Assembly: GCF_030272615.1 (NCBI RefSeq)
Contig: NC_081409.1
Coordinates: 203,032,449-203,096,448, forward strand
DNA from: Cryptomeria japonica
Lineage: Eukaryota > Streptophyta > Pinopsida > Cupressales > Cupressaceae
DNA length: 64,000 nt
Direction of reading: 5' to 3'
Notes under the pieces: generated by a model
What the model was told of the DNA's origin: nothing
Database searches by the model: none
What the model saw: only the letters and a program-made list of their open reading frames with translations
Part shown: positions 10,005-22,349 of the stretch, piece after piece
How positions within the stretch are numbered: position 1 is the stretch's first letter
Layout: each line of letters starts with the position of its first letter
Program-made: the position numbers and the translations under genes

Positions 10005-12174
10005 TCAACGTGTAGTTACATTGCAGTCATTCTGGAAATGGGAGGTGGAAGGCGTGGTGCCTTGAATGACTATCCTAGTAGGATTTGGTCTATTTTGGGA
10101 AGAAGGAGGATGAACTCCCTGGATGGTTATGACATTGACATGAGTGTCTGCAGGTTTAATGCGACCTACTAAAAAATCAAAGTCGGTTATGTGATTAGCG
10201 TAGTCATAACCCATTGTGTTAGATGATGAGCCTTTTCCTTTATCATGCTTCGGGAAGGGTTCCTGGTACATTTTGAGTTTGTCATTGTTATTACCAGGTT
10301 TTGCATTTGCTACTTCAATCTCACCTCTATCAATGAGATCTTGTATGTAGATCTTTAGTTTCATACACTTTCGTGTATCATGTCCCTTGATACGATGGTA
10401 TTCACAATACTCATTTTCATTATACCATCTTAGTTTAGGTTGATTGGGGTCAAATAGGCGAGTGATTGGAAAAACCACTACACCTGCTTGGACAATTTTT
10501 TGAAACACCATTTCAATAAGGTCAGCAAGAGGAGTGAAGTCTCTTGGGGTCTTGTTATTCAATTGGGGTGGTCGTCCCTAGATTGAGACATTGTTGTGAG
10601 GTTTTTGGGATTGATTTTGATTGTTTTGATTATTGAATTGATGATTATTGGTGGTGGATTTTGGGGGAGCGGCCACGGTTTGGACCCGCTTTGCATTAGT
10701 TACACCATCATTGACCACGTTTTTGTTCTTAGACCAAAATTTTGGCTTGTCGTTATGATAAGAGGAAGAACTTTGTGTCGATTTTTGGTAATGTTTCAAG
10801 GTTCCTTCCTCTAACAAGACATGTTCGAGGGCGAGGCCTATATTTGTTAATTTTTGGAAGGATTTGATACATTGGGATATTAAGGGTCTCGAAAGTTCAG
10901 GCACCAAGTTCTTTTGAAATAGCTCAATTTGATGTTGTTCTGGCATATCCCACTAGAATTTTTTGATAAGATGTCGCCATCTTTGTAGGAAATTGGCAAA
11001 GGTTTCTCTGGGCCTTTATTTTGTATTGCATAGGTCCATCATAGAAACATCATTAACCATGTTGTAAGCATAGTGGGCCACAAATTTTTTTGCCAAGTCT
11101 GGAAAAAAGACAATGGAACCTCACGGCAGAGATGAGAACCATGTCAGGGCGTCTCCCGTGAGACTCTTGGGAAAGAGTCTGCGAAGATAAAGGTCACTAT
11201 AGGAGACTTCTTGGCATAAGATGTGGAATTCTCGGACATGGTTGCAGGGGTCTCCTTTGCCTTCATACTTGGTGAATTTGGGGATCTCAAATCTCGGGGG
11301 ATAGGGTGCAACTGATATAGACGGGCCGTAGGGACAAGGGCAAAACTCTTCGAATGAATAAGTTTTCCTTTTATTAGTCCTTGATGATATTTTTCATGTC
11401 TTGAATTTCTTTGATGAGGTCTTGTTGTGGACTTTGATAATGATGAATTGTATTTGCCCCAAGAATTGGGTGAGCCAAAGAAGGTGCACCACCACTAATG
11501 TATTGATATGATGAGGAGGCGGGAACATGGGATGTGAGGACCGATGTCGCAGGGATTTGTGTGATAGTTGGTTGCGGTCCGCAAACTGTTGTGATGGGAT
11601 TGAGTACGGCTCGGCTGAAATTTGCGACATTGTTGGGAGGAAGGGAAGTTTGAGGAATAGAAATATGTGGTTGAATGGAAGGAGGTGGTATACAAGTGTG
11701 TTGGAGAATAGATGAGATTGGATTTGATAGTGGGATAGATGGTAAGGAGGAAGAAGATGGGATGGAGACCACAGTGGGAGGTTCCGCGGGTGGCATTGAT
11801 TGAGCTTGGATGATTGATGGGGTTGCAATTGATTGAGTTTGAATAATAGGTGCAACACTTTGTGTGGGAGTGAGGTCTCCTTGTGGTTGTTGGGCGAGAG
11901 CGGATCTATTAAATTCAAGCAGAAGTTGAGCTCCATTTTCAAGGAGAGTTTTTAGAAGTGCAGTGGGATTGTGTTGAATAAACTTTTCCATCATCTCTTG
12001 GTTATAAGAATCCGCTAGGAAAGTTTGCACTTCCGGAGAGAGTTCATCTTGGCTCACCATGCTAGGATTTTGGCTTTGATCTTGATTGCTAGGTTGCCCA
12101 CTTTGTGTAGGATCTTGCGTGGGATCTTCATATAAGGCACTAATGTCTGGCATGCCGTATTGTTGTTCAACCAT
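10005..12174 (-). pseudogene. Tat-type Gypsy gag (broken)
   Basis: The ATG at 12172-12174 is a good start (AAAGATGG context). The N-terminal 266 residues are Pro/Gln/Ser-rich. The Retrotrans_gag core lies at about 11110-11330: FEIPKFTKYEGKGDP, LRRLFPKSL and ALTWFSSLP are readable in translation but no long frame remains there. The core is followed by a second gag segment (10578-10946) and the knuckle CEYHRIKGHDTRKC (10400-10440), the C-x2-H-x4-H-x4-C variant usual in Tat elements. A frameshift lies between the N-terminal part and the core, and in-frame TAG and TGA stops follow (about 10578 and 10005). Gag would form the particle shell and bind element RNA. Confidence 0.8.
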
Positions 12175-13743
12175 CTTTCTCTTTTTAGATCAAGTTGTAA
12201 CCATACGCGAATAACCTTGGAAAATTTTGGAGAGGGAAATTTGTGATGAAAGGACTTAGCAAGATATTTGGGGAATTTTGGATTTTGTCTTTTATGAAAA
12301 GGGATTTTGTTGATTGGTATGGTTCTTGGATTAGAGCCCGGATTTGATTAGGATTTGACACCTTAGTCCTTGGATGAGGATTTTAGGTGGTGGATGCAAC
12401 CACAAGTAAGGTGATGGCCAAGTTGTGTAGATTTTAGACCTTGGATTGATGATTAAAAAGCCTCTTATACCAAGGGTTGGCTAATGACCCTAAGCAAAAT
12501 AAAGACGTGAGTTAAGAGTCTTGATCAACTCAAAAGGATTAGGCAAAAGGTACTTGGAGAGGATTCCCCTTCAAGCACGAGAACCAATTGATTAATGATG
12601 AGGTCTAAATGGAATTTCACAAGGCATGTAACCTTAACACGAGGTTAAATTGGATTAGAGGATAATTGATTTGATAGTGGAGGGAGATTGATTTGATGTG
12701 CTAAGTCCTTGGGAAATTTGAGTGAGGATGATTGATTGAGGAGGTATGATAGTGATGGCTTAGAGGAAACTTGATGACTAGGTTGTTCTTGGCATGAACA
12801 TGACTCAATGGAGGATAGATTCGAATGGCAAGTTATATGAAGGGACATGACCACCCTGATTTGGACGATAGTTGGTATTTCAAAGGACAATCTTGAATGT
12901 TGATGGAGAGGATGGACTCTTAGCTTCTCTCTTGGGCTTACGAAACATGGGACGAACGAAATTTTGATGCAATTTTGGACTTTGTGTGGGTAATGACTTG
13001 GACAATTGTTTGTGTCTTGACAAGTGTTTTTGCAAAGTGTTTGGGGATAGTGATGTGTTTTTAGTCTTCTCTTGGCAGGTATGTATCAAACAAAGCAAAC
13101 ACAATGATCAAATGCATATTATCTCAAAGACACTCATGCTCATATACAACATTCTTAAGGCTGGCAAGGACAATAGTCATTGGATCCCAATCGGTTTCCT
13201 AGCTACGCTTACCCAAAGCAGACACTTAGATGCTTGACCCCACTGGCTCCCCTCCACAACACTCACTTCTCGGGGCAGCCAAGCATCAATTCCCATGAAA
13301 AATCCTCATGGCGAACTCTGTGTCTCTACTAAGGGTCGTAAAAATATGGGCGGCTTCAGAGGTCCGACCTCCTGCACCAATGACTAGAAGGTTTTTGGCC
13401 ACTATGAACAAGGTGTTTAGTAAGTCTTCCCGTTAGGAGCTACCCTTCGAAGTTGCACAAGCGCAATTAAGGCCTATAGCCCAACGAAGCACCAACGACT
13501 TAACAGTCACGCAAGCGTGATTGAGATCTCTAGGATCCTACTAAGCACCCAATGTGAGAGTGAACTCTCATATAGCCCCAACCATTGACCCCTTTGTAGT
13601 CAATGGCCTATGTATTATAGTGAGCTGGGAAACCCAGGTCCGGGTGTACTCACTTGGGTCGTTCCCCTCTTACCTTCTCAAAGAGCAAGTTGGGAGGGCA
13701 GACTCGCTAGAGGTAAACATGCAATCAAACAAGAAAAGGTTGG

Positions 13744-14635
13744 AGGGTCTGGATTTCTGATCGTCTAGCTAGATGAGAGCATACTCTCCTACCTTTACGC
13801 TTTTCTTAAAGACACATAAGACAATGGTTCATTCCATTTTAATTCATATCTAGGTGCCTAATTTAAATAAATGCACAATGTTTGGTCGGATTTCTTAGGC
13901 AACCTGCAAAACAACTTGATTAGTAGTTTGAAAAATGGAGTCTTCAACAAGCGTTCTGCACAAGACAACAAAATGACAAAAATATTAATTTTTTTGAATT
14001 TTTGGGAATAAGTAGAAAAACATGAATAAAAACTTTTTTACTAATGCCAAATGTGGATTTGGAGGAAAATTTGATGGGTAAATGGTGTTTGACTAGGTTT
14101 TTGCTACTTTCCAAGGGATAAGCAAGCAAAAAATGTGGATTTTGGAGGAGAGATAAAGGAATGGAAAAATTTGTCCAAGAGGGACAAAGAAGCAAAAGAT
14201 GGAGATGGACAATATGGACAAATTTGGAGGTGATTGGATAAAAGGGGAAGGAGTTATGGCAAACCCTAAAAATAGAGGAATGTGGGTTTTCGGGCTTCAA
14301 AAAGTGGATTTTGGGATAAGGCCCCCAAAGGAGGAAATGTGCAAAATGGCAATGCGGGGGATCTAGTTAAGTTTGGAGGAAAACGAAGTGAAGATAAAGC
14401 AAATATGGCAAAAAAATAGAATAAATTTTATAGCATAACAGAGTAGACAGGCGCGCTAAACAGATGGAAAAGTGTCAAAGGTCTGGATTTCTGATTGTCT
14501 AAATAGGCAAGAACATACTCTCCTACTTTCACACTTTCCACAAACACAAAAGACATCCTGCAACACCACTTGGTTAGTAGTTTCAAGATGAAGTCTTTGA
14601 CAATGAGATCTGCAAACACTTGTTAGACTGTCAAA
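13744..14635. repeat. Diverged direct duplication inside the Gypsy leader (13744-13965 and 14470-14635)
   Basis: Both segments begin with GGTCTGGATTTCTGAT, continue through CATACTCTCCTAC, and end with a block reading TTAGTAGTTT then GAGTCTTCAACAAG or AAGTCTTTGACAATG. They are about 500 bases apart with a gag-free spacer between them. The first copy holds extra sequence in its middle. This is a leader-internal duplication, not a separate element. Confidence 0.65.
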
Positions 14636-14701
14636 ACATCCAAAAACTCCTGATCTTGAAAAAGCCCTGATTTGACTATATTCCATATAAATAGAAACAA
14701 C

Positions 14702-14896
14702 AACTTGTAAAATTTATTCTGAAACAACAACAGAAACAACAATTCGTAAAATTTGTTCTGAAACAGCAACAGAAACTGCAACTCGTAAAATTTGTTCTGA
14801 AACAACAACAAAAACAACAACTCGTAAAATTTATTCTAAAACAACAACATAAATAGCAACTCGTAAAATTTATTCTGAAACAGCAACAGAAAAAAG
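14702..14896. repeat. Five tandem 39-bp units in the Gypsy leader
   Basis: Five adjacent 39-base units share the core CGTAAAATTTATTCTGAAAC followed by a CAACAACAGAAAC run. The units differ by a few substitutions each and keep an exact 39-base period (13 codons), so the minus strand shows a repeated NKFYEL-type peptide that is probably not translated. Loss or gain of units would alter leader length between copies of the element. Confidence 0.8.
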
Positions 14897-15194
14897 ACAG
14901 AGGATAGAAAAAAAAAACTGCTAAAAAATAGACAGATAGAGGACAGAAAAAAAAACTGCTAAAAGAAAAAAATTCTCTGTTTTTATACGAGTAAATAGAA
15001 ACTTGTACAAGTTATTATACCAACTCATACAACAAATACCAACTCATACAAGTTTTCTTGGTAGCCCATACGACACTTAGATGCTGAGTTGTTCCAAGTT
15101 AGATAGGAACTCGTACGAGTTTTCGTGCTGAAGTGGAACCTACGACAAAAACTCACAAAAATTTGCAAAAAAAAGGTTAAATTCAGGAACGTGA

Positions 15195-15212
15195 GTCCCA
15201 CTGAGCGTGCCA
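15195..15212 (-). promoter_or_regulatory. Primer binding site of the Tat-like Gypsy element
   Basis: On the minus strand the sequence TGGCACGCTCAGTGGGAC starts three bases inside the LTR end, the expected place for a tRNA primer site beginning TGG. The spacing (LTR start TG, AAA, then the complement of TGG) is the same as in the gag-only element at 56953-56973. I cannot name the tRNA with confidence. Confidence 0.75.
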
Positions 15213-15215
15213 AAA

Positions 15216-16490
15216 TGAAGATGATAAAAGACCTGTGAGGTGGATTAGTTAATAAGCATGCAAATCAGACATATAATCATACAAAATTGAAAGACATAAT
15301 TTGAAATGCTTAAAACAAGAAAAAGAATGCATATACCTCACAAAATCCTTTTACCTTCTCCTTCGAATGGAGTTTGATGAAGTGAAGGCGCCATTGGATG
15401 ATGCTCCACTTGATGTGCTCCTCTTGCTTGCTTGATGTGGATGGCTCTCCAACGTTGTGCACAAATAGAATGGATTTGGAAGATGATAAAGATGAGATGA
15501 TCAAGTGTGGATGAGATATGATCTGAACATGATAAGGATGCTAAAATGATTTTCCTAGGCTCAAAAGGGCAGCATAAGATTACTGAACTTGGAGATGCAA
15601 AATGAAGGGATGGCATCCTCAATTTATAGGAAGAGGAGAGGAAAAATGGATGGCTAGGATGGATTCAAGAATAAGGGCTAGGATTGCTTGTGAGATCACA
15701 CAAGGCCCAAGAGAGGGTGTGGAGACCAAGAGATATGTCTTAAAAACATTTCTTGTCTCCACACTCCTCAAGGTACATTGGGGAGACTTCCCAAGGTACC
15801 TTGAGAAGAGCAAAGTGCATTGGGAATACTTCCCAATGTGCCTTGAGAGGAGCAAGGGATGTGACATTCCTTCAAGAATGGGGAGGAGGAATTTAAAATT
15901 CTCCAAAAAGGGATAATCATGGGGATTGGAGGAATAAGAAGGAATTAAAAATTCCTTGGGAGAGGAGATGCCTAGAGGATTGTGAGATTTTGAAGATCTC
16001 ACATTCACCTAAGAAAAGAGCATTAAAAGCTAGTGGTTGGATGGAAGGGACAAGGAGTTGACTTCGTGGCTAATCATGATGATTAGCCATTAGCAACTCA
16101 TTAGGAGGGGGATTAGGATTTGTAGGAGGATCTGACTAAGAGAGAGAATGAGTGGAGAGAATTAAATATTAGAAGAATAAGGTTAAGTGAGTTTAGGGAG
16201 TTTCTAGAAGACTTTATTAGGTTAATGATGAATTAAGAAGATGGTTTGCAGGAAGCATGTGGGTTAACTAATTAATTGAAATTAATTAGCTAAGAGGGAG
16301 ATTTGTGAGAATTCAATTTTTAGAAGAATAAAGAAAGGGATTGATTTATTAAATAAATCAGTCACATACTATAGTGACAATATCAATTATATTTAATTAA
16401 TATTGAGGAGAATTTGAATTAACATAATTAATTAATTAATTATGTGAGGAATTAAAAATAATTAAAAATAATTATTTTCAAGTGTCTACA
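15216..16490 (-). repeat. 5' LTR of the Tat-like Gypsy element
   Basis: Plus-strand ends are TGAAGATGATAA and GTGTCTACA, so the sense strand runs TGTAGACACTTG to TTATCTTCA. The inner end abuts the primer site after an AAA spacer. A TATA-like TATAAAT lies at 15622-15628 on the minus strand. The outer end interrupts an open Sirevirus-like accessory frame that resumes immediately at 16493. The partner LTR is outside the window, so length (1275 bases) rests on these two ends only. Confidence 0.8.
15622..15628 (-). promoter_or_regulatory. Likely TATA box in the Gypsy 5' LTR
   Basis: TATAAAT on the minus strand, preceded by TTCC and followed by TGAGGATGCC, inside the LTR about 410 bases from its inner end. 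This is the best TATA candidate I saw in this LTR; the transcription start is not determined. Confidence 0.45.
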
Positions 16491-19182
16491 AATATAAACA
16501 TATTGAAGAACTAGGGTTTATAGATATTTTGGATATTCCGGAGTTCGAGGATGAAATAATCAGATATGTACTGAGTAGAGTACATGGGGAATTCATATGG
16601 CTGAACAGACCTTACAAAATCACTAAGGAAGTCATTCGGGCAAGTACTAGTTTACCATCGGTAGAGCAACATCCAGACAAGAAAGTGTCAAACGACTTCG
16701 CGAGGAAGATCATTGGTGCTACATTTGACAAGAGATCGATGAAAGTGAGCACTATCACCGACACCGACATCAAATTTGAAAGCATGGTTATAGGATACAA
16801 GGTAACTCGGTCAAACCAATTTAATTATGTTTCCAGTTCATGTATTTTAGCTACATATAAGATGATGAGAGAAAATGTAAAGTTAGATCTTTGTGGTTGG
16901 ATGCTTGAAGAGTTATTGATCAACTTAGGAAAGATTAAAGGTGAGAAGAAGGGCACCTTTCGGTATGGAATTTTGTTAGTCTGCTTGATATAATACTTTC
17001 TAAATGATACACCTGGTTCTGGTAGGAAGCAATTGGCTTTTGACATCCTGGTAGGAAGATAGTTAAAACAATAAATTGATGCATTAGGAAGTCAAAGAGA
17101 TGATAAGATATGGGGTTATTTCAAGGCTTTTCAAAAATCTATGAGGTCTAGGATAAGAATACCTGAGCATATAGTAGAGAAATACTCTACCAACATATGT
17201 TTCATGGTTAAGAAGGATGTGACTCTCATGGAGGTAGTCAAGCCCCAAAAGATTTGGATAGAGGAAATGGGCTATGAGGTAGATGCATTAATCCTTGATG
17301 CCTATGCGAAAATCCTAATTGATGCAGAAATTGATGAGGCAGAGAAGCCCTCTGGAACTGCACATCAGAAGACTCTAGAGGTTGAAACAGAGTTCAACCG
17401 AAAGAGAAGGGAAAAACAAGAAGGAAAAGCAAGCAAATTTGTATAGGAGGTCTTAAAGGGCATAAAGGCACTTATTGATGTTGTCCCGGAGAAAGGGAGA
17501 AAGAGGAAGGATTTGGAAATTCATATTGAACCTGTTACTATAGAATCTGAATTAGAGGATGACACACCATTAGCCTTCAAAAGGGTTGTTAGGAAGAAAC
17601 AAGAAGAACCTAAGGTAGAAGCAAAGAAGCAACTGATTAGAAAGGTCACAATCAAGCTACCAGCTAAAAAGCAAGCACCCAAGGCTACACCTACAAATGC
17701 ATTTGGTATTGTCAAGAGGAAGAAGAAGGATGCCATTAATTCTGGTAAGGTTACACCTAAAACTTGCGCAAAAATTGTAGATGAAATTACTAAAGATGGC
17801 ATGCTGAAGAATGTTAAGTTTTATTATGACAATTTAGAGGATGATGAACAAAGAGAGGTAGAAGAAGAAGTCTTACTATATTTGGATATTTATAAGAAAG
17901 CCTTAATAGAGATAGAAAATCAAATACCGACTGAGTTATATAGCATGTTAGATGCTAGAAGATTATCTACTATGCAAGAGGATAAACACATTAAAATGCA
18001 AGAACTACTAGCTATCTATGTTAGTATAACTTCAGATGAAATGGATAAGACAATTGAGGCTGCAGATAGAAAGGTTTTCAATAGCAAACATAGGATAACT
18101 AGTCTGATGCTAGGAAGAGTGAATGAAGTAATAAAGGAAACTCAAAAAGCTTGGATTAAATTTTTGAGAGAACACAGAGGATTCTTTACTTCACCAGAGA
18201 CCAAAATAGACACTATAGATACCTCGGTTGAAGGGAAAGGAAAGGGGATTATGGGTACTCCACCCTCAATTTTAAAAAATATCAAGATAGTGGACATTGA
18301 GCCACCAGTAAATACAAATGTATAGACAAATACAGAGACATCGGTTAATACTGAGAACATTGTACAGGATACTAACATTGAGGACAATTGTCCTCCAGAT
18401 ACTAATGTACAGGTTGAGGATATTGTTCCTACAGAGGAACCGGTAGTTGCACAAACTGCACCAAGTGGAGAAGCCATCGATGCAAGTGGGGAGATAATAA
18501 AGGATAAATCATCAAAGAAAACCGGGGAATCCGGTAGGGTACTAGTTGGGGGCCTATCATTATTGATAGTTGACACTTTTCTAGTAGAAAATAAAACCAT
18601 CACAGAGATGAGTCCCCTAGAACTAATGATGATGGTTGCTTAGAAACTAATGAAGGAGGGATCCACAAACAAGGGGATTATAGATCAATCAATCATTGTT
18701 CTACATAGATTGGTCTCAGAGTGTAAGATTGAAAATAAAGCGAGCCCTTCTGGCAAGCTTAAAGTAATAACTGAGCACATATCAAAAGACTTTCAATCCT
18801 TACAACATATCTCTAACCGGAAAACACTTGAAAGATTCACTCAGGCTAAGAGAGCCGCTTTTGATCCGATCATTGAGACAAAGAAGAAAAAGATTGAGGA
18901 GAAGTTAATTCTAATTGAAAATTCTTTGAAACAATGTACTAACATATACAGGGTATGTTGCAATACTGAAATACTTACAGCAAATGTAGAGAAAAAGATA
19001 AAAGAGATACAAGAGAAAATTGCTAGTATTGCTAACTCTTTTGATGGATTAATTTCATTGACAACATCAATTGATGGTCAAATTTTGACTTTGGAGAACC
19101 AAATTTCTGCTCTTGAAAAGGAAAGAGATGAAATCATTCTGAGAGCCAGAAGTCTGAGAGGTTTGGTGATTCCAAGATAGGA
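16491..19182 (+). pseudogene. Env-like accessory ORF of a Sirevirus-like element (N-terminus cut, in-frame stops)
   Basis: One frame can be followed for about 890 codons from the Gypsy junction (16493) to the TAG at 19178-19180, broken only by in-frame stops (near 16992, two near 17060, 17444-17446, 18323-18325 and near 18642). N-terminal third: DEIIRYVLSRVHGEFIW and KMMRENVKLDLCGWMLEEL; middle: highly charged Lys/Glu region; C-terminal third: heptad-like helix from about 18860 to 19150 (KKKKIEEKLILIENSL, then LENQISALEKERDEII), probably a coiled coil. Homologous pieces occur on the minus strand at 28058-29448 plus 32365-32886, and on the plus strand at 29837-31270. No domain of known function was recognised; the env-like label is by position only. 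Confidence 0.65.
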
Positions 19183-19444
19183 TTCACTCTGTGTACATAA
19201 GAAGGAATGCATGGATATGCTGGGAAAGCCCACACCGGCAGAGGTAAATGAGAAAGAATATTTTGCATATTTATTGAGTGGACTTGTATCTATCTCCAAC
19301 ACATTCAGAACCAGCTGGGATACTTATGTGGAATTACTGGAGAAAGCTTATCTAGAAATCTTGAAACAGGTCAAGCTCCGGTAAGACATTTTTGGAGGTA
19401 TTCATTGTACAGTTCTTTGACATTTTTTTTATATATGCCATTGA

Positions 19445-19643
19445 TGTCAAAGGGGGAGTAGTATAGATGTGAAAAAGAATAAAAATTTGCATACATTAGG
19501 GGGAGTTGCAGAGTTTTTGGAATTTTGGAGATATGGAGTATTTTGCATATTCAACTCAGGGGGAGCAGGGCAGGATGAAACCGACAGATGAAACCATGAC
19601 CATTTTTCACATGAGTGCTGCCATCAATGCCAAAGGAGGAGAT
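19445..19643 (+). promoter_or_regulatory. Array of polypurine tracts before the Sirevirus-like 3' LTR
   Basis: Four G-rich purine runs occur in 200 bases: CAAAGGGGGAG at 19449, AGGGGGAG at 19499 and 19558, and CCAAAGGAGGAGAT ending at 19643, immediately before the LTR start. The last is the tract in the primer position; the others resemble the multiple tracts reported for Sireviruses. Confidence 0.65.
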
Positions 19644-20559
19644 TGTTGGCAATTGACACTCTATTGGTTGGTTTCACTATGTTGTCATTGATGGCAACAT
19701 GATTTTGTGTTCTGGCTTCATATGGTGTACCGATAGGCATCTCATAGATTCTACACTAGCACCGGCATCGGCAGGACAGAAAGAGTTCTTTGGTCACCAA
19801 CAATACAGGCCGACATGGTATAGTAAAGGTTATCGGTATTGGAGGCCGACTTATCTTGGATCCGACATCGGCAATTTATTTTAATGTTTATTCATTTATA
19901 TTATATGGCCGACACGTAATCTGATATTGTGTATATCTTTGTAAGACGACATAAGGCATAAACTTGTATAGGGTATATAGGGCATATTGATTAGATCATT
20001 TTGATATGATAAGGATGTAATGTAATGGATATGTAAATGTAATATGATGTGAAATATAATAGAGAGATTATATATGTGAGCAATTTATTGTAAGGGTTAT
20101 TCCGGTAAAGGGGTTTAGGGTTTCAACTGGAACAAATAGAGCTTAAACCGGAACTGTATTCTGGCATAGAAGATGCTATCTTAGGAGTTCACATTTCTCC
20201 GGATTGTTGTCTAGAATTTTATGTAGTCAGTGAGACTCCTATTGTGATTGAGCAGTGTGCTCTAGGCTATAAGCCTTCTTGCAAGTGCAGGCCCATCATA
20301 TATTGTAATATCTCTTCATATGGCCAGTGGATTGATATTGTGGGTCACAAATCCCATCGTGGTTTTTCCTCATTGAGGTTTTCCATGTATAAATCTGTGT
20401 GTTATGGTTCTCATTTATGTGTTTGGCTTATTGGTTGATTTAGTTCTTTCAATTTTGTTTATACTGGTTGGTGTATGAATTTTTTGTTAAGGCTAAAATA
20501 TTTTATTATGGTATAACACTGATTCACCCCCCCTCTCTTAGTGTTATTGGTTTCCAACA
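19644..20559 (+). repeat. 3' LTR of the Sirevirus-like element
   Basis: Starts TGTTGGCAATTGACAC after the polypurine tract and ends GGTTTCCAACA. The first 60 bases contain TGTTGTCATTGATGGCAAC, a word shared with the LTRs at 27813 (reverse) and 31535. The C-rich ATTCACCCCCCCTCTC stretch lies 20-30 bases before the end. No primer site follows, consistent with a 3' LTR. The following TTTTA would be target DNA. Confidence 0.75.
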
Positions 20560-22349
20560 TTTTAGTCAAATGAGTACTATATAAGCACAACCAAATTTGA
20601 CTGTGAAAGGGACATTGACAAAGCTTTTGAAAGGTGGATTTCATATATATAAAGTTTAAGATCATATGGATACAAAATCTAAGAGATCCTTAGAACAAAT
20701 ACAAGAGTAGATAAGCTTTCAAAGGGCATCATAGGGTTGCAGGTTTAGATAGTAAAGAGAACATTGGACTAAGATCATTCATGACAGTGATAGGAAGGAT
20801 CACTATCATTAGCCTTCAAAGTCATGTAGCATCCCTAAATGCCAAAGCACAATAGGAAATATATAGTCCATGAAAGGCTCATAGGTTTTGATAAAGGGTT
20901 TCATCAATAAGCAAGGCTTTCAAGGTCAAAATCATTGTAAATGAGCAACGATTGCATGTGTTGCGATGGAGAGCTTCATCAACACAAATTTAAAGATTTC
21001 AAAAGACAATAAAAGATGTAGTTATTGTGCAAGACAATCCTAATCACCAAGGTCATGATAAATCACCAAGAAAGAGAAAACTTGTCAATACAATAAGAGT
21101 GACTTCCTTAATGAGGAAATCTTCATGGTCTAGAATTGGTAAAGCAGTCTAAAGTTGGTCAAAATTCAACATTGAAAAGTCATGACATCAAAGGAGGTAG
21201 CAAGATTTGAATTTCAAATTCAAACTAATAATTAATGCATCCAAACTCAAAATTCAAAAGTAAGTCAAGGGGGGTCGACCAAGGAGAAACACCACATTTT
21301 GAGAGAGATTTTGAGATGAAATGAACAATCTAATTCCTAATTTGAAGATCCCCAAGGGTTAGTCATCAACTAAGGGAATTTTTGAGAGCAAAATTAGCTG
21401 CATATCTTTAGTTTCAACCCACTTTTTGAGGGATTTCAAAGTCCATCCGCCCAAGCAACCAATTTTCAAATTCAAAAGTGGTTTGATCCTGATTTTGAGG
21501 ACAAGGTGTAGCCAACAAACATATGGATCAGCTCAGTCATGAAGACCTAAGAGAGCCAAATTTTCAAAATTTGAAATTCTGGAACAACTTTCATTAAAAA
21601 GACAACTTCAACTCATTTTCAAAGTTAGTTCTTGTTTTTTTCCCTGTATGTTTAGATGTGAATTGAGTCTTGTAACTCAAATCTTCTGAGTTCTTCTCTA
21701 TTTTTTCTATGTATTCAGTTGTGTTATCTCTTGTTACCTTCTATATATGAAAATCAGAGTTGTTTCTATTTTTTGTAATCAAATCCTATTGGAAAATCAA
21801 TGAGAAAGCATGTTGTTCCTGCTATTATTTTGTCATTTACATGATGTTGTATGAAATTTATGAGATTTATTGTGATAGTTTCAATTCTTTAGTTTCATTT
21901 CATCTATGTAATGTTATTTTGTAGGCAGTTTTATGTGTTGATCAGGTTGTATGTTGTGTGAAAACTCCATTTCAGCAAGCAATATTGTATTAACATGTCA
22001 TCTCTATGCAAATTGAAACAAGTTACCTTCATACGAAATGTTTATGATCTACTTAGACATTGATAGGCTGTGAAAAATAGTTGTTTTCTTATTTGAGTTA
22101 GTTTTAATCAGCCATTTCAAAACCAAAAAAATAAAACATCTTGGTGCATCACCTCAAATTAGTGTAGGTTTTCATTTTCAAGGCATTTTTCTCCCCTTTT
22201 CCTTGTCAAAAATCAATAGATTTAGGAAGTTTTAAAGGGAACCAACCCTTTATTTGGAGGTCTACTTTTGTTATAGGGTACCCACAACCTTAAGGTAGTC
22301 CCATGTGTCACAAGTTAGCTAAGTATAGGCTTAGCTAGGGTACAAACCT
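20560..22349. other. Unassigned AT-rich DNA
   Basis: No frame above about 70 codons and no family I recognise. Around 21190-21300 the words AAATTCAAA and TTCAAATTC recur. It may be decayed repeat sequence. Confidence 0.4.

Larger units (their letters stand above)
12175..15194 (-). other. Long 5' leader of the Tat-like Gypsy element, no gene seen
   Basis: Three kilobases separate the primer site from the gag ATG. No frame here looks protein-coding. The stretch holds two internal repeats (annotated separately) and short palindromic ACTCGTACGAGTTT-like words around 15000-15120. Long leaders are normal for the Tat/Ogre group. Confidence 0.6.
1..16490 (-). mobile_element. Tat-lineage Ty3/Gypsy LTR retrotransposon, 3' end off window, interrupted by a Copia element
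   Basis: Reading right to left the order is 5' LTR, primer site, long leader, gag, aspartic protease, then (after a Copia insertion) reverse transcriptase and RNase H. Gag-protease-RT-RNase H order, the RT block with FPLPNID and YVDD, and the CxxHxxxxHxxxxC knuckle fit the plant Tat/Ogre/Retand group of Ty3/Gypsy. Integrase and the 3' LTR must lie left of position 1. The coding part has several frameshifts and TAG stops, so the copy is dead. The five bases after the 5' LTR (16491-16495, AATAT) would be one copy of the target duplication; the other is outside the window. Confidence 0.85.
16491..20559 (+). mobile_element. 3' part of a Sirevirus-like Copia element (accessory frame, polypurine tracts, 3' LTR)
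   Basis: The left end is cut by the Tat-like Gypsy LTR. What remains is a long accessory frame, a run of GGGGGAG tracts and an LTR from 19644 to 20559. Several polypurine tracts upstream of the 3' LTR and an extra env-like frame with a C-terminal coiled coil are known traits of the Sirevirus branch of Copia. No pol domain is visible here, so the lineage call rests on those traits and on LTR style (TGTTGGC start; ATTCACCCCCCC near the end). Confidence 0.65.

Noticed and set aside
12645-13104. Ser/His-rich minus-strand frames in the Tat leader as a gene
   Set aside because: Low-complexity composition, no motif, and position between primer site and gag in an element with a long leader.
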